This document shows positions 12,201 through 25,393 of a DNA stretch of 64,000 nucleotides, piece after piece (positions within the stretch are counted from its first letter, which is position 1; each line of letters starts with the position of its first letter). The stretch covers positions 500,986-564,985 of the forward strand of contig VWZL01000670.1 in the NCBI GenBank assembly GCA_013396915.1, written 5' to 3'. This DNA is from Stercorarius parasiticus (taxonomy: Eukaryota; Chordata; Aves; Charadriiformes; Stercorariidae). The notes under the pieces were generated by a model. That model worked only from the letters and a program-made list of their open reading frames with translations, was not told the origin of the DNA and searched no databases. A program made the translations under genes and the position numbers.

Positions 12201-13336
12201 TTTTCTCTGCAGGAAGGAATGACAAGATTATCAGAAATAACTAGAAATTTTTATATAAGTATTTGCTATATTATCCTTAGTGTATTACTGTTCTTGCGAT
12301 TTTAAATGTGAAATTAAAATCAAATTCATCCCAGATGGTCACCGAGGGACTCCTTAAATTGGACAGCATGTGAATGTCTTTTCTTGTCCCAATCCCTACT
12401 TGGAATTTAGAATGGCTTATACAGGTACGGCATTTGCATACAAAGTCATCATATAAGACAAATCTCAAGCTTAAATATTTCATAAATATTACTTTGCATC
12501 AGATAAAAAGGAACGAGTATATCTATGATAACAAAGTTCTGGAAGTTTCTTGACATTTTGGATATGTGTAAGCTGAAAAAAATAAGTGACAAAGGTTGCT
12601 ATAAGCACCAAAGTTTGAAGACTGACGTGAACCTGATTTAATCACTGTCTCTTTCTTCATACTTTGTCAGACTGTTATTCCATCACACAAATTTCCTAAT
12701 TAACTTTTTGTATTTTAGTGGCTCTATAACTTTATTTATTACATACATGAACTGCTTCTGAAACTCAGCAATATGGATGCGCATATACTTGGGTATATAA
12801 ATACCACTTGGGCTTTAACGTAGGATTTAAGTGAAAGTTAGATGGCTTAGGCTAAGAAATAAATTCAGAAAGCTCGTGCTTGATGGGCTTTATCACGCTG
12901 GAGATGACTGGATTCAAATAATTCCTTCCCTTTGATCTGAGACTTACTTAGAGGCCTAATTATGAGAGTCTCCAGAAGAGCATGGGCAGCTTGGTGCCTA
13001 GCTTCTTCCTAACTTCCAACATCATTCAGAAAGAAGACCTAAACTCTTAAATGTAACATAGCTGTCAGAATGACCACACCTAATGCAGGTGGGTACCACT
13101 GCACTCAGCACAAAGGAAATTACCAAAGAGGTTTCCATTCCAATAAAGAGTTAAAGGAGGCAGTGATTTCTGCTAATGTCCTATTGGTTAGAATACTTTA
13201 TACAGGAGGGAAATCTGGCTCTATTACCTAAAATCCAGAGTGGAGTAAAACCCAAGTCTGTCATTTACTAGGGGAACATCTTCATCTTGAAACTGTGCCA
13301 TAGCGTAGATAAATTTAAAACTGATTGCTTGTGAGA
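6277..13336. other. Unique intergenic or intronic DNA
   Basis: About 7 kb with no recognisable transposon. It contains short homopolymer runs (for example 7446-7473, T-rich), a small inverted repeat at 11123-11158 (arms CTATAAGTA and TACTTATAG) and one long open frame at 8718-9119, listed separately. No gene could be supported. Confidence 0.6.
8718..9119 (+). other. 133-codon open frame, unrecognised
   Basis: A frame open for 133 codons runs from just after a TAA at 8715 to TGA at 9117-9119. An acceptor-like sequence (CTTCTATCTTTTCAAAG) ends at 8757 inside it, and an in-frame ATG lies at 8925. The peptide is not low complexity; its last part includes KLSEKKLPSEHIRLQDSF and ends in EIST. I recognise no domain. 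At this base composition one or two frames of this length are expected by chance in the window, so coding status is doubtful. It could be a terminal exon or an old pseudogene. Confidence 0.15.
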
Positions 13337-13422
13337 TCATAGAATCGTAGAATCCTTTAGGTTACAAATGACCTTTAAGATCATCAAGTCCAACTGTAAA
13401 CCTAACACTTCCAAAACCTTCA

Positions 13423-13632
13423 CTAAACCATGTCCCTAAGGGCCACATCTACAAATCTTTCAAATACCTCCAGGGATGGTGACCCGACCACTTCCCTGGG
13501 CAGCCTGTTCCAGTGCTTGACAACCTTTTCAGTGAGTAAATTTTTCCTAATATCCAGTCTGATCCTCCCCTGGTGCAACTTGAGGCCATTTCCTCTCATC
13601 CCTGTTACCTGAGAAAAGAGACCGACACACAC
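13423..13632 (-). pseudogene. CR1 ORF2 C-terminal fragment
   Basis: A 69-codon minus-strand frame with [29 protein letters not shown] and [14 protein letters not shown]. It is the same C-terminal domain seen at 1672-1971 and 59252-59461. It ends just before the 3' UTR of the CR1 copy at 13337-15790. Confidence 0.88.
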
Positions 13633-14100
13633 CTCACTACAACCTCCTTTTAGGTTGTTTCAAGCCTCCAGAGTAAATAACCCTAGTTCCCTCAGCCGCT
13701 CCTCATAAGACTTGTGCTTAAGACCCTTCACCAGTTTTGTTGCCCTTCTTTGGACATGCTCCAGCACCACAATGTCTTTCTTGTAATGAGGGGCCCCAAA
13801 CTGAACACATTATTCGAGGTGCAACCCCACCAGTGCTGAATACAGGGGGACAATCACTCCCTTAGTCCTGCTGGCCACACTATTTCTGATACAGGTCAGG
13901 ATGCTATTGGCCTTCTTGGCCACCTGGGCACACTGCTGGGTCATATTCAGCTGGCTGTTGACCAACACCCCTGGGTCCTTTTCTGCTGGCCAGCTCTCCA
14001 GCCACTCTTCCCCAAGCCTGTAGCACTGTGTGGGGTTGTTGTGACCCAAGTGCAGCACCCGGCACTTGGCCTTGTTGAACATCATACAAATGGCCTTGGC

Positions 14101-14622
14101 TCATTGATCCAACCTGTCCAGATCCCTCTGTAGAGCCTTCTTTCCCTCAAGCAAATCAACACTCCCACCCAACTTGATGTTGCCTGCAAACTTCCTGAGG
14201 GTGCACTTGATCCCCTTATCCAGGTTGTTGATAAAGATACTAAACAGAACTGGCCCCGATACCGAGCCCTGGGGAACACCATTTGTGACTCGCAGCCAAC
14301 TGGATTTAACTCCATTCACCACCACTCTCTGGGCCCAGCCCTCCAGCAAGTTTTTTACCCAGAGAAGAACACACATGTCCAAGCCATGAGCAGCCAGTTT
14401 CTCCAGGAGAGTGCTGTGGGAAATGGTGACAAAAGCTTTACTAAAGTCCAGATAAACATGATCCACAGCCTTTCTCTCATTTACTAAGCAGGTCACCTTG
14501 TCATAGAAGGAGATCAGGTTTGTCAAGCAAGATCTGCCTTTCATAAACCCATGCTGATGGGGACTGATCACCTGGTTGTCCTGCACATGCTGCATGATGG
14601 TACACAAGACAGTCTGCTCCAT
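14101..14622 (-). pseudogene. CR1 ORF2 reverse-transcriptase domain fragment
   Basis: A 173-codon open frame holds the core of a LINE reverse transcriptase. Visible motifs in order are QHGF at residues 23-26, YLDFSKAF at 57-64 (catalytic motif A), NGVPQGS at 114-120, and FAGN at 145-148, where the catalytic FADD/YADD box should be. Loss of both aspartates of that box means no polymerase activity. Upstream fragments at 14738-14956 and 15182-15471, in other frames, continue the same protein, so several frameshifts separate the pieces. In an intact element this domain would copy CR1 RNA at the nicked target. Confidence 0.92.
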
Positions 14623-15425
14623 AACCTTTCCCCAGCACCTTGGTCAGACTGACAGGCCTGTAATTCCCTGGATCCTCCTTCTGGCCCTTCTTGTGGGTGA
14701 GCATCATGTTTGCTAACCTCCAGTGAACTGGGATCGCTCAGGTTAGCCAGGACTGCTGATAAATGATGGAAAGTGGCTTGGTGAGCACTTCCGCCGGCTC
14801 CTGCACTGCCCTTGGGTGGATCTCATCCAGCTCCATGGACTCGTGTGTGTCTAAGTGATGTAGCAGGTTGATAACCATTTCCCCGTAGATTATGGGGGCT
14901 TCATTCTGCTCCTTGTCCCTGTCTTCCAGCTCAGGGGGCTGGGTACCCAGAGACAACTGGCTTTACTATTAAAGACTCAAGCAGAGAAGGCATTAAATAC
15001 CTCAGCCTTTTCCTCAGCCTTTGTCACTAAGTTTCCCCTTTCATCCAATAAAGGAGATTCTCCTTAGCCCTCCTTTTGTTGCTAAAGTATTTATAGAAAC
15101 ATTTTTTACTGTCTTTTACAACAGTTGCCAGATTAAGTTCTAGTTAGGCTTTGGCCCTTCTATTTTTTTCCCTGCATAACCTCATGAGCTCCTTGTAGTC
15201 CTCCTGACTTGCCTGCCTTTTCTTTCAAAGGTCATAAACTCTTTTTTTTTTCCCTGAGTTTCAGCCAAAGCTCTCTGTTCAGCCAGGCTAGCCTTCTTCC
15301 CCACCAGCACATCTTTTGGCACATGAGGATGTCCTGCTCCTGTGCCTTTAGGATTTCCTTCTTGAAGAACGTCCAGCTTTCCTGGATTCCTTTGCCCTTC
15401 AGGACTACCTCCCAAGCAACTTTGT

Positions 15426-15790
15426 CTACCAGACCTCTAAACAGGGCGAAGTCTGCCCTCCAGAAGTCCAAGGTGGTAATTCTGTTATCCTCTTTCCTAC
15501 TTCTCCAAGAAATGAAATCTCTGTCAATTCATGATTGCTGTGCCCAAGACTGCTTCCAACCATCACATCACCTACAAGTCCTTCCCTGTTTACAAATAAC
15601 AGGTTCAGCAGGGTGCTTTCCCTAGTTGGCTCCCTCACCAGCTATGTCAGGAGGTTATCTTCCATACACTCCAGGAACCTCCTAGACTGTTTCCTGTCTG
15701 CTATAACGTATTTCCAGTAGGCATCTAGGAAGTTGAAGTTCCCCATGAGAACAAGAGTTTGTGATCATGAGACTTCTCTCAGCTGCTTAT
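15426..15790 (-). pseudogene. CR1 ORF2 endonuclease-domain fragment
   Basis: On the minus strand the frame around 15746-15729 reads MGNFNF, where active CR1 and other APE-type endonucleases have GDFN. The expected catalytic Asp is Asn (codon at 15738-15740). The frame continues through RKQSRRFLE, hits an in-frame TAG at 15642-15644, then reads LLFVNREGLVGDVMVG and LGHSNHE, where consensus copies have the catalytic SDH-type motif. One stop plus the GD-to-GN and SDH-to-SNH changes make this a non-functional relic of the DNA-nicking domain. Confidence 0.85.
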
Positions 15791-16336
15791 AGAATATTTC
15801 AGATGGTGCTAGGGTAAACACTCTGTAATTTGGTGACGAGGACATTCAGAGGCAGAAAGAAGAAAAGGAGAGGGGGCAGCCCAGGAATCGGTTTCTTACA
15901 TTCACAAATATTTACTTGAAACAATCATTGTTTGTCATGAAATACATACCCAGACCTGCAAGGAGAAGAGCATTAAATTCCCACCTTCAGGTCAGAGTCC
16001 AGGGCACTGGCCTATTGAGCCACAGTCTGGTTTATAGTCCCTTGGTTCAATGCAGATTAAGATTTGATTCACTCTATGGCAAAGCTTTAGTAAAACTATT
16101 TCCTATTTTCTTTGTTCAGATTTTCTAGGAGAAAGAGAATTATGAATTTAAATCCCTCAGGTAATGAATGGCCTGGAATTCATGTGTCTATAATACAGTG
16201 ATGCTATAATACAGAAGGATACAGGGGGAAAAAAGGTTCTGTTTTGGCACATTTTTTTAAGTTTACAAATCCAGAATGAACTGTTGAAATCCAGATTCCC
16301 CTACTCTGTAAAACAGATTGCAGAATTTTCTGATTT
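15791..16336. other. Spacer between two CR1 copies
   Basis: Mostly unique DNA with a purine-rich stretch at 15845-15880. It may include a few more decayed bases of the CR1 5' side near 15790-15830. No gene was seen. Confidence 0.5.
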
Positions 16337-17028
16337 CATAGAATCACAGAATGGTTTGGGTTGGAAGGGACCTTAAAGATCATTTACTTCCAACCCTCCT
16401 GCCATGGGCAGGGACATCTCCCACTAGATCAGGCTGCTCTAAGTCCCATCCAGTCTGGCCTTGAACACTTCCAGGGATAGGGCCTCAACACCTCTTCTCT
16501 GGGCAACCTGTTCCAGTGTCTCACCACCATCACAGTAAAGAATTTCTTCCTAATATCTAGCCTAAGTCTACCCTCTTCCAGTTTGAAGCCATTACCTCTT
16601 GTCCTATCACTACATGCCCTTGTAAAAAGTCTCTCTCCATCTTTCCTCTAGGCCCCCTTCAGATACTGGAAAGCTACTATAAGGTCTCCCCAGACCCTTC
16701 TCTTCTCCAGGCTGAACAACCCTAACTTTCTCAGCCTGTCTGCATAGCAGAGGTGCTCCAGCCCTCTGATCATCTTCGTGGCCCTCCTCTGGACCCACTC
16801 CAAGCGGTCTATGTCCTTCTTGTGCTGAGGGGTCCAGAGCTGGATGCAGTACTCCAGGTGGGGTCTCACCAGAGCAGAGTAGAGGGGCAGAATCACCTCC
16901 CTCGATCTGCTGGCCATGCTTCTTTTGATGCAGACAAAGATACAATTGGCCTTCTGGGCTGCAAGCGCACACTGTCAGCTCATGTTGAGCTTCTCATCAA
17001 CCAACACCCCCAAGCTGTTCTCTTCAAG
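16337..17028 (-). mobile_element. CR1 LINE, 5'-truncated
   Basis: A 5'-truncated CR1 on the minus strand, starting at its 3' octamer tail (CATAGAATCACAGAATGG, 16337) and reaching the part of ORF2 after the reverse transcriptase, near 17028. Its 3' end is of the CCATGGGCAGGGACA type, unlike the neighbouring copy at 13337-15790. The two are therefore separate insertions in the same orientation about 550 bp apart, not one split element. Confidence 0.93.
16648..16917 (-). pseudogene. CR1 ORF2 post-RT fragment
   Basis: An 89-codon minus-strand open frame with [45 protein letters not shown] and AFQYLKGA. These are characteristic of the CR1 ORF2 region between the reverse-transcriptase core and the C terminus. 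It stops at 16648, where consensus copies continue, and the remaining C-terminal part (16560-16640) is in a broken frame. A relic of a mobile element with no host function implied. Confidence 0.9.
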
Positions 17029-20000
17029 GCTGGTACAATATACCCTGACACATCAGAACACGATGTAGAAAGTCTGACTATGGAAGACCATATCACCAAT
17101 CTAGGCAACACTGTTCCACGTTAATTACCTTCACTATTAAAACAGTGTGTTTGATAGGTCTGTATTTGTTTAGCTTCAGTTTTCAGCCGTATATAATTTA
17201 ACTGATAAATCAAGAAGCCTGTCAATGTAATTTCTTTCCCCGCATGCATGCTTGCAAAAGGTGGTTGTTAGGCATTGTCTTTTTGGTAGGTTAAATAAAC
17301 TGATCTCCATGAGGCTTCTACTGTGTGACATGTTTTCAAATCTTCTCATGGTACTTTACTAAACTCTGACCATTATTCTACATTTGTCTTGAATTGTGGA
17401 TGTTAGAAATGATCAAGGTATGCCCATATTGGCCAAACCAATACAAATGTTAATATAGTATAACCCCTTTATTCCTATTCAGTATGTATCCCTTTCTCTT
17501 CTTCTGTAGGCCAAACATCATGCTGTGAGTTAATATTTGCTGATTATTCACTATTACCACTGAATCTTCCAGGACTTAAAGATATAAGTTTTGCTGTGTA
17601 TTTTGACTTTAAATGTCTGAATTAGTAATTGTTCATCTCACTAAATGTATCATTTCAATGGGAATTATGTTTCTAACTTACCTTATTGCTTATTAGAGTC
17701 TCACTTGTTTATTGGCCCCTTTTTTACCAAAACAACTTTGAAACTCTGGCATATATTTCCACAATAGAGTTAATACCTTTTAATTTCCTTAGATGAGATT
17801 TGAGGTGTTGATGTAAGAAAAACAAAAAGGAGAAAATTATATTAAACATTTTTAAACCTGCTTTCGACATCCTCAACAAAACGAGGCTAGCAAAGCTAAT
17901 TCACAGGAGTGTTGCATTCAAACATAATAGAAAATTCCCACAACTCTGAAGTAGAAGCTGCTCATTCTTTTGTTTACTGCTTCTTGCAGATACTCATGCT
18001 CTTTGCTGTCAACAGGTTATTATGACCTTATTGAGCTGTGAATGTCTGACAGGACAACCTCATTCAGTACTAGAAGAAGCAATTTGAAACACAGTGTCCA
18101 TTAAAATCAATCATTCATAAAAAATTAATGGCTTTAAAGATCTAAATACAAATCCAGAAAGTTTTTAATCATTAAGCCAGAGAAAAAACATTTATCCATG
18201 TGCTACTGACAAAGTAAACTTTTAAGTGCCTTTGATAGCATTTTAAAATATTTATAGTATTATAGATCAAGGTGGTATATTTGAGGAGCCTTACTGGAAT
18301 AGATCTGTTTAATATCCTCAGGTCCTTTTGTTGTGAATAAGCTAATGGTATGAAAGAAAAAAAAATGTTTGCATTCTTTTAATATGGGTAGATATTGAGC
18401 ATATAAAGAACAAGTTGTACTGTCTCTGAGATAGATAACCATCTAAAGGCAAATACATCTATGTTCTGCACTTTTTCAACTTTCCAAGTGGCTCTCAAGT
18501 GGCATCCCAAAATACTGTATAGTGTTGTGGTCTTTGAGAGTATAAGAATTCTTTCCATTCAGAAGTGCCAAAAGGCAGAAAGTAGTGGAAGTAGCATCTC
18601 ACCTTCTACCACTGAACTCAGAGTTAACAAAAAGCTGCTGAGCTCTACAAACACTACTGTTTCTTGCTGAGTATAAGCTGGTAAGCACAGCCACAGACTT
18701 GATAAGAGGAATGAACTGGTGAAACTTTCATTCAGAAGTTCTTTAATGTTGAGGCAGGGAGAGAAGAAAAGGAGTGGAGAGAGTGAATCATTTAGTGATG
18801 CTTTCTGCAGCCAGTTGATTAGAAACGTCCCCGAGGAACCAGGAAACAGGGGGTCAAGTGCTTGCCCTGAACTAAGTAGAGCATAGCTGAGTTTGGTCTT
18901 TTCGGCATGTGTTATTACTATTAGCAATTGACTGTTTTTAAATGGATTTCTGATTTTTGAGCAAGATTCCCAGACTTCAAAATGTACCAGTCTGGAAAGG
19001 CAGAATTTTCTTGAAATTCATGAAGTTTAATGGATGAAAAAAATACTTCCAACTCTGTAACTCATATTTCTGATGTAGAAAGAAATCAATGTATCCTTCA
19101 GAAATATATCCTCTGTCTCAGAGAATTCAGTCCTCCTGGTTCTGTTCAGTCATATTAGCACCCACTACGCAGTGAAAGAAAAGACTGGTCTACATTCATT
19201 TTAGGGGGAAAAGAAGTACTATTGCTTTTATTGCAATATTTAATAGGAATAATTTTTCTTAGAAGCAATCAGAACTCTCAGGTGGGCTAAAGCCGAATTA
19301 AAGTGATAAGCATGCTATTTATAAATGTTAAATATAGAAATATTTTTTGAATACCTAGTTCATGTCTAAATCCTGTGAAAAACTTTACTGCTTATTATTT
19401 TTGTGCAATAGCATTGAATGGTCTTTGCTATTGCAATTTAAAAGACAGATTGTCAAAAGCAATCAGGAACTCAGCAACTCCTAGTTTGATACCAATATGA
19501 GAAGACAGATTGTCCAAAAAGTTCATTTCCATTTAAACATATAAATGAACCAGAGAGATATTCTAAAGTATTCAACTCTCAGCATGTTCCACTAAGAAGA
19601 ATGGATCTGTTGAACGCATGCTCTTGAGAAGAGAACTGCTGCATTTAGGTGCCTAAATGGAAGCTGAATTCTTTTGACAGTTCTACAGGAATAAGAAAGC
19701 CTCACAGACGAAAACATTGTCCTGTTGTAAAGGAGACACATTAATGGTAAGATTCTCATATCACTATGTTAACTTACTTCACTCAAAATTATTTATATCC
19801 TACTTAAATAAAACTAGGTTAACAAATATGTAATTAAGAAAAAACCACAGTTTTAGATTGCCCCAAAATGTTTTTTTCTTTCTAAAGTGAATTTCCTCTA
19901 CAGTGACCCAATATGCTGGGCCCCGTGGTTGGATTTCTAAGGATATCTGCAATAGATTGAGTTATAAGCTCAGGGATACAAAAGCATTTCTTTCTTCTTA

Positions 20001-20099
20001 AGAGTGCACCTTTTGAGATTACTGAATATGTATATGCAATTCCCTACTGAACCTCTGTGGATTTACTGGAAACTGTTTACCTTGAATATACCTTTGTAG

Positions 20100-20240
20100 T
20101 TTCATAGATTTTTAGAGCAAAATGGTCCTAGTCTAATGGCTTGTGTATCACCCGTAGAAACATTTCTTCAAGTCATTACTGCCTTGGACACGTTTATTTG
20201 GAGTTTGTTCCAGGCAAGATCTCAGTGGCCCAGAGCTATG
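20100..20240 (-). mobile_element. Possible ancient CR1/L3-type fragment
   Basis: The stretch beginning TTCATAGATTTTTAGAGC and containing TCCTAGTCTAATGGCTTGTG resembles, from memory, the 3' end of old amniote CR1/L3-type elements (CATAGATTTT...GGGACC...CTAGTCTGA). The divergence is high and the call rests on short matches only. Confidence 0.3.
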
Positions 20241-23200
20241 TTACACCTTTAGTGCCTTGAAAACTGTAAGTGGCATTTCCTATACAGGAACAGGGGTATT
20301 ACATCTATGCGATTGACAGCAAAACAACCATACAAGATTTCTTCCTCTTGAGTGGAGGGAACAGGAGAGCCTCAAAGAGTTTTGAGGGTGTGAACAGAAA
20401 CGCTAGAGTTCTGCTGCTTCCCCCATCTTCCATCTTGGAAGTACTGAAAAAACTTTATTGTCTCAGAGAACCCTTTTCATCTTCAATTACTCGCTAAAAT
20501 CTGCCTTGAGGAATGGGATGTAGAATTTATATTGAGCAACTGCATTTGGATTGCCCCAGCTGGTGAGATAACTTGCACCAAGTGATATAAATGACTTCTA
20601 CGTGTGCGTTTGCTTTGATTTTTCACATTACACCCATCTTCTCGTATCAGGAAGGCATTGCTAACTAGTGCTAATTGGATTTGGCTCTGGACTGAATGGG
20701 AAGACAGACAACTTGTGTCAGTAATTCTAGTTTATTCTGAGCACTTCTTAACTGAGCTCAAAGAAAAAATTTGAAGTTCCCAATGCAGTGTTCCATTTAC
20801 CCAGATCACCTCTTGCTTAGTTTTTTCAAGCATAAATCTCTCTGGGTGAAAATGCATATTTTAAAATCATAGAGAACTACTCAAACCTTTTTAGGAAATT
20901 AGACATGAACCATTATGACAAATAAAATCATTATGAAAGTAAGGCTGAGGATATGCATTTTTAAATGAACCGTAAAAAATTTAAAAAGAGAAATAAGGTT
21001 GATTGTGAAAGTCTCCATTTTTACATGAATTTGAAATAATTCCATGCAGCCTGATGCTTTTTAGAAAATTTTCCCTGTCTTTCCATCTCCTTATCAGGTA
21101 AAGGAGGAAGATAGCAGAGAAAATTTTCAAGATTAGACTGTACATTTCACAGCTACATAAGTATAAATGGCATCTTTCTTTGATGCTTTCTTGTGCTTTG
21201 ACTTTTTTGGTGCTGCTAACGTCAGATGTCTATGCCATGAGCAGTCACGTAAAACACAGACAACTGAATAACAAATAATGAGATCTTAATGTAAAGTTTT
21301 TTGGTGTTCCTTTCTTTGAGTTATTTTTTTTTACTTTTTCTGTTTTATTGTTGTCACATCATTAAGATTTTACTCAGAACCTGGTGGACTAGAAATATGC
21401 AAAAAAGTTAACAAGAGTTACTTGTCTCTGGGAGCTGTCGCGTAAGACAATACAAGAAGCAAGCTGAATCAAAACATTTAGGATCACTCTTAATTGTTTT
21501 CAGAAATGCCACTAATCCATTTTGCCTATGGAGCTGCCTGCCAGTTTCTCACATTCATACAGTTTGACTAAGTTCCTTCTCACAAACACAAATGCAGTCC
21601 ATGGTGTTTGGATCCCTTGCCTCTCTCTTGTATACTCGTCTACCGAAAGAGGCGCCTGATTTGTTGCAATAAATATCTAGATATGCACATGGGGCTCCCT
21701 TTTTAAAATACAGAGGGGGGTTTATTCTTACTTTTTGTTCTTTGAAATTCATATTTTTTACAGCCTCACGACAAGTTTGTAGCAGGCTCTGCAGTAACAG
21801 GAGCCTAAAAGCATCCAAAAGAAGAGGCTTTTTAGAAGACAGTAGTGAGGGAAAAGATGGGTGAGCTAGCCTAGATAAAGCCATACCGCTGGATTTTTAA
21901 ACCATGTGGAAATTAATTGATAAGGGGGAACAATGAACAGGTAGTGGAGAGAAACAAGGAAAGTCAGGAATGCTGCAGGCGGTGGAGCACAGACTGTCCT
22001 GAGCTAACACTAGCCAAAATGGTAAATCAACACAGAGCAGCAGCACAGGCGTGAGCTGGCTCACACAGAACCAGTTTGGGTTATCAGCCCACGGAGCAAA
22101 ATTAAACTACAGCCTAGCTTATCCACCCACCAACAACTGAGAGCTGGCTATAGGCTTTTTGGTAAATATAATCACAAAGAGAAAAGGGAAAACCCTCAGG
22201 AAATGTATCCTGCAGGTTTCTTTCACAGCTGAGTGAAGCAGAAGCTGCCTTCTCTAGGTTCTCCCCATTACAAGTGGAAATCAAAAAATGGAAACATGGA
22301 TAGAGCTCAGAAACATTACAGCTCAGCAAATCACATTTTCTTCCAGGTGTGAAAAATCAGACCAATGTTTTCAAAGAGATAGTTACAAATACTTATTGCA
22401 TGACCATTGATAGTGCTTGTTATCTACCAAAAGACCATTTTCCCAGCCTCGTTGGAGTGACTGGGATTTTTCAGGTTGTCTTCAGTGAGCTTTGGATCTG
22501 GCCCATACACAAAGACCAGAAATGTAGACGTTCACAGGTGTACAGATAGCAAATGTGAAAAATATTTTTCAGTGATCATCTTAGCAATCATTTTCAAACC
22601 CCCGAAGGTCTTTCATTTTCACCTTGTCATTGGCCTCTGGCTTCTCTATCTCTCAGCTTTTCCATGGTTTTCAAGAGCTTTATCTCCAATCTTTTGAGGA
22701 TTTTCTGATGTGAAACACCTTTCTTATGGAACTTGAAATTCAGCTTTATATATGTTTAACAACATGAAACCATTCAGTCAGCAACTGTGTACTTGTTTGC
22801 ACAATCAAAGACTTCATTTTTAGCACTTCTCTTTTCTACTGTCTTGTGGATAGACCACTTAGTTTTGTAGGCAAAAAAATCAATTCACTCATGTGTGACT
22901 CACATCTAAATATGCATCAGCTTAAAAGTAATCTCTTGCCCTCTTCCAGAAAAGAGAGCACTTTTCACAGGTTAAACCTTTCTCAAAATACTGGGTAGTT
23001 CATTTATTCTTAATAGCAGCTAAATAAATTCACAGAACTTTTATCATTCACTTTGGGTGACATTAATCCCTGCTTCAGGAACAGAATACACTGAAACTGC
23101 ACTAGTGCCAATGACACATGGACAAATGTGCAGACTTTCACTTTCTTATCCACATATTCCTGTTCCTCAGAGCATATGGTCTTAAAACTACTTTATCTGC

Positions 23201-25393
23201 TCACTTCCCTCTGCTACTCTATTGTTATGTGCCAGATCTCCTATCACACTTTCCTAGCTAACAGTATATTGACTTTTATTCCCTTTTGCAAACAAGAAAG
23301 AGCGGTGTTTGAGGTAGTTAAACGTGGTCTCATTAGTGTTTCTCACTTGCTAGTCAGTGCTACATAGATTGGCCCTGATGTTGCCCCAGTGCCTCTGAAA
23401 CAGTCCTGCTGGACTAGGAAAAGACAAACCCCCAAAATACCAGTCTTCTTGAATGATCTTTTCAAAGGAGTAAGCACTTCATCCTGTCTCAACTGTTTTT
23501 CTGGCAACAGCAACCATTCCCTTTGCTTGTAAGCGGCCACATCGCTGCTCTCTACCGATGTGAAGATTTTTTTCTGCTGATTTGGGTAGCCTTAATCTGA
23601 CCTCCCTTCTCTTTTCCCTCTGGTGCCAATTACTTCAAGCATTTTTGGAATGGACTCTGCTGGAAAACATATGCCAACTAGGAAAACAACAATGCTTCCA
23701 ACTACTTTCCCCACATGCTTCTAATACAAGCAGGTATTTGTTCTACTCTAGTTCCTGGGTTGATCTGTGCTTGGCACTGTTAGCATTGCCATTAGCACCT
23801 GCTTGACCACATGAGACATTCAGCTAGGCAATATCTGAGAGAACCTGAGCTAAATTACATTGCAAACACCAGTTCCTTCTTTACTACTAATAGATTAAAC
23901 ACTGAATCATTTGCAAACCTATGGCCTAATTCTACGCTGCAGAACTCAGTGAAAGCTTTCTCATTGCAAGAATAGATCAGTTACAGTAGTCATCCCTTAT
24001 AAACTTTATTTATATATGTATGTACTACATAAAGCATGTTTCTGTTTTGTTTGTTACCAAGTTCTTGCACAGCCATGGTTTTTACTGAGGGATTTTTCTT
24101 TTATTGTATGTTCATCTTTCTATTTCCTTTGTGGAGCTTACATCCACCCTCTGCTTGTTGCCTATTGAATTTTTGTTTGAGATTTATAGAAGTCCTCAGA
24201 CTGAGATTTTTTCCTTTAAATATTGTGTTCCAAGTCACTTCAGTATCTCAGCCATGGAAATGACCACAGAAAGCTGAAATACTTGCCAGTATGTCACCGA
24301 ATCTTTTCAGGAATATGGTATTTGCTTAGTGCAATCATTATTAAAGCAAGAGAGATGGAAACTCATGTGTTAGGCAGGTCAAGCCAAGTTACAGCTAAAT
24401 TGCTTCTGTCTGCTTTTAGTTCGTGAATTAATTTCTGTCTCACATTCATGTGTTCCAAGAAATCCTTAGATTCCAGGCACTCATACTTTTCATGCAGGGC
24501 TATCTAAGTATTTATCTGCAGAGATCAATGCTGAGAACTTTTGGACAGACTTGAAAACTATGCTTGGCCTCCGTGTTTGGTATAGAAATTGATCTATGCT
24601 GCTTGATGTCGGTCAACTCTTCCCCTCCTGGTCTAGAACACCTTTCCAATTTATGTTACATTTTGAAAATATTTCCTGACCTGCTGATCATTTTCAGAAA
24701 TAGCTTCAAAGCTTGGAACATTTAAGGGGCAATGTCTATCCTAGGTAGCTTTGGCGCTGACACTGCATTTGCCTTTATTATACCCTCATATATTGCTTTC
24801 TTTTATCTTCTGTTGCACAAAATCTAGCACCTATGTTCAGAATGGGAAAAGCCTCAGAATGTCTAGCTTTCAAATCCAAACATGACTGAGAGAATGAAGA
24901 GTGGTGTTAAACAAGATATTAAGGTGAATCATATCTTCTTTAATTCACACTTTTCCTTCATCTAGACATTTATCTCTTGAGATCTGTACTTGTGTCCATC
25001 GTGGATATCATAGCAAGGGAGAGGTTCTGCTGCTGCTGCCAGGCTTTTCATCAGTATGACTGCTCCAGCTCCCCTGCATGTGTGGCCATGGGGGAGCTTT
25101 CAGCTCAGACACAATAGACTTATTTCATGATAAGAGGAAAAACTCTTTAGCTCCAACCTTTCTTATAGAATGATTCTTCTTGCATTATATTTTCTGATTA
25201 AAACACTGTGTGGAAGAAGGTTTACACATTAGAGTTTGAGGTAGCAGAGGATGCAGTACCTCTGGGTTCAGGACCTTCCTGCTATGGTTAGGGAGTGGTG
25301 TGTCAGGGCGATATCTAAGGAGAATACCCTAACTATCCAACCAAAAGCTGTTATATACTCTGAGGCAGAGACTTTCCATCCCTCCTTCTGAAG

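Larger units (their letters stand above)
13337..15790 (-). mobile_element. CR1 LINE, endonuclease to 3' tail (longest copy)
   Basis: About 2.45 kb of a CR1 non-LTR retrotransposon on the minus strand. Reading from 15790 downward, it contains the C-terminal part of the APE-type endonuclease, the linker, the reverse transcriptase, the C-terminal domain, and a 3' end with the inverted octamer tail CATAGAATCGTAGAATC at 13338. Its 3' UTR type (AAACCATGTCCCTAAG motif) is shared with the copies at 44635 and 59162. It is split by stops and frameshifts, and key catalytic residues are changed, so it is dead. The 5' boundary is approximate because similarity fades near 15790. Confidence 0.93.

Noticed and set aside
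18559..18927. 122-codon minus-strand frame
   Set aside because: No recognisable domain, low-complexity Leu/Ser content, no splice or promoter context.
19640..19660. Near-palindrome around TTAGGTGCCTAAAT, with a similar motif near 32235
   Set aside because: Only about 12 bp are shared, too short to claim a repeat family.
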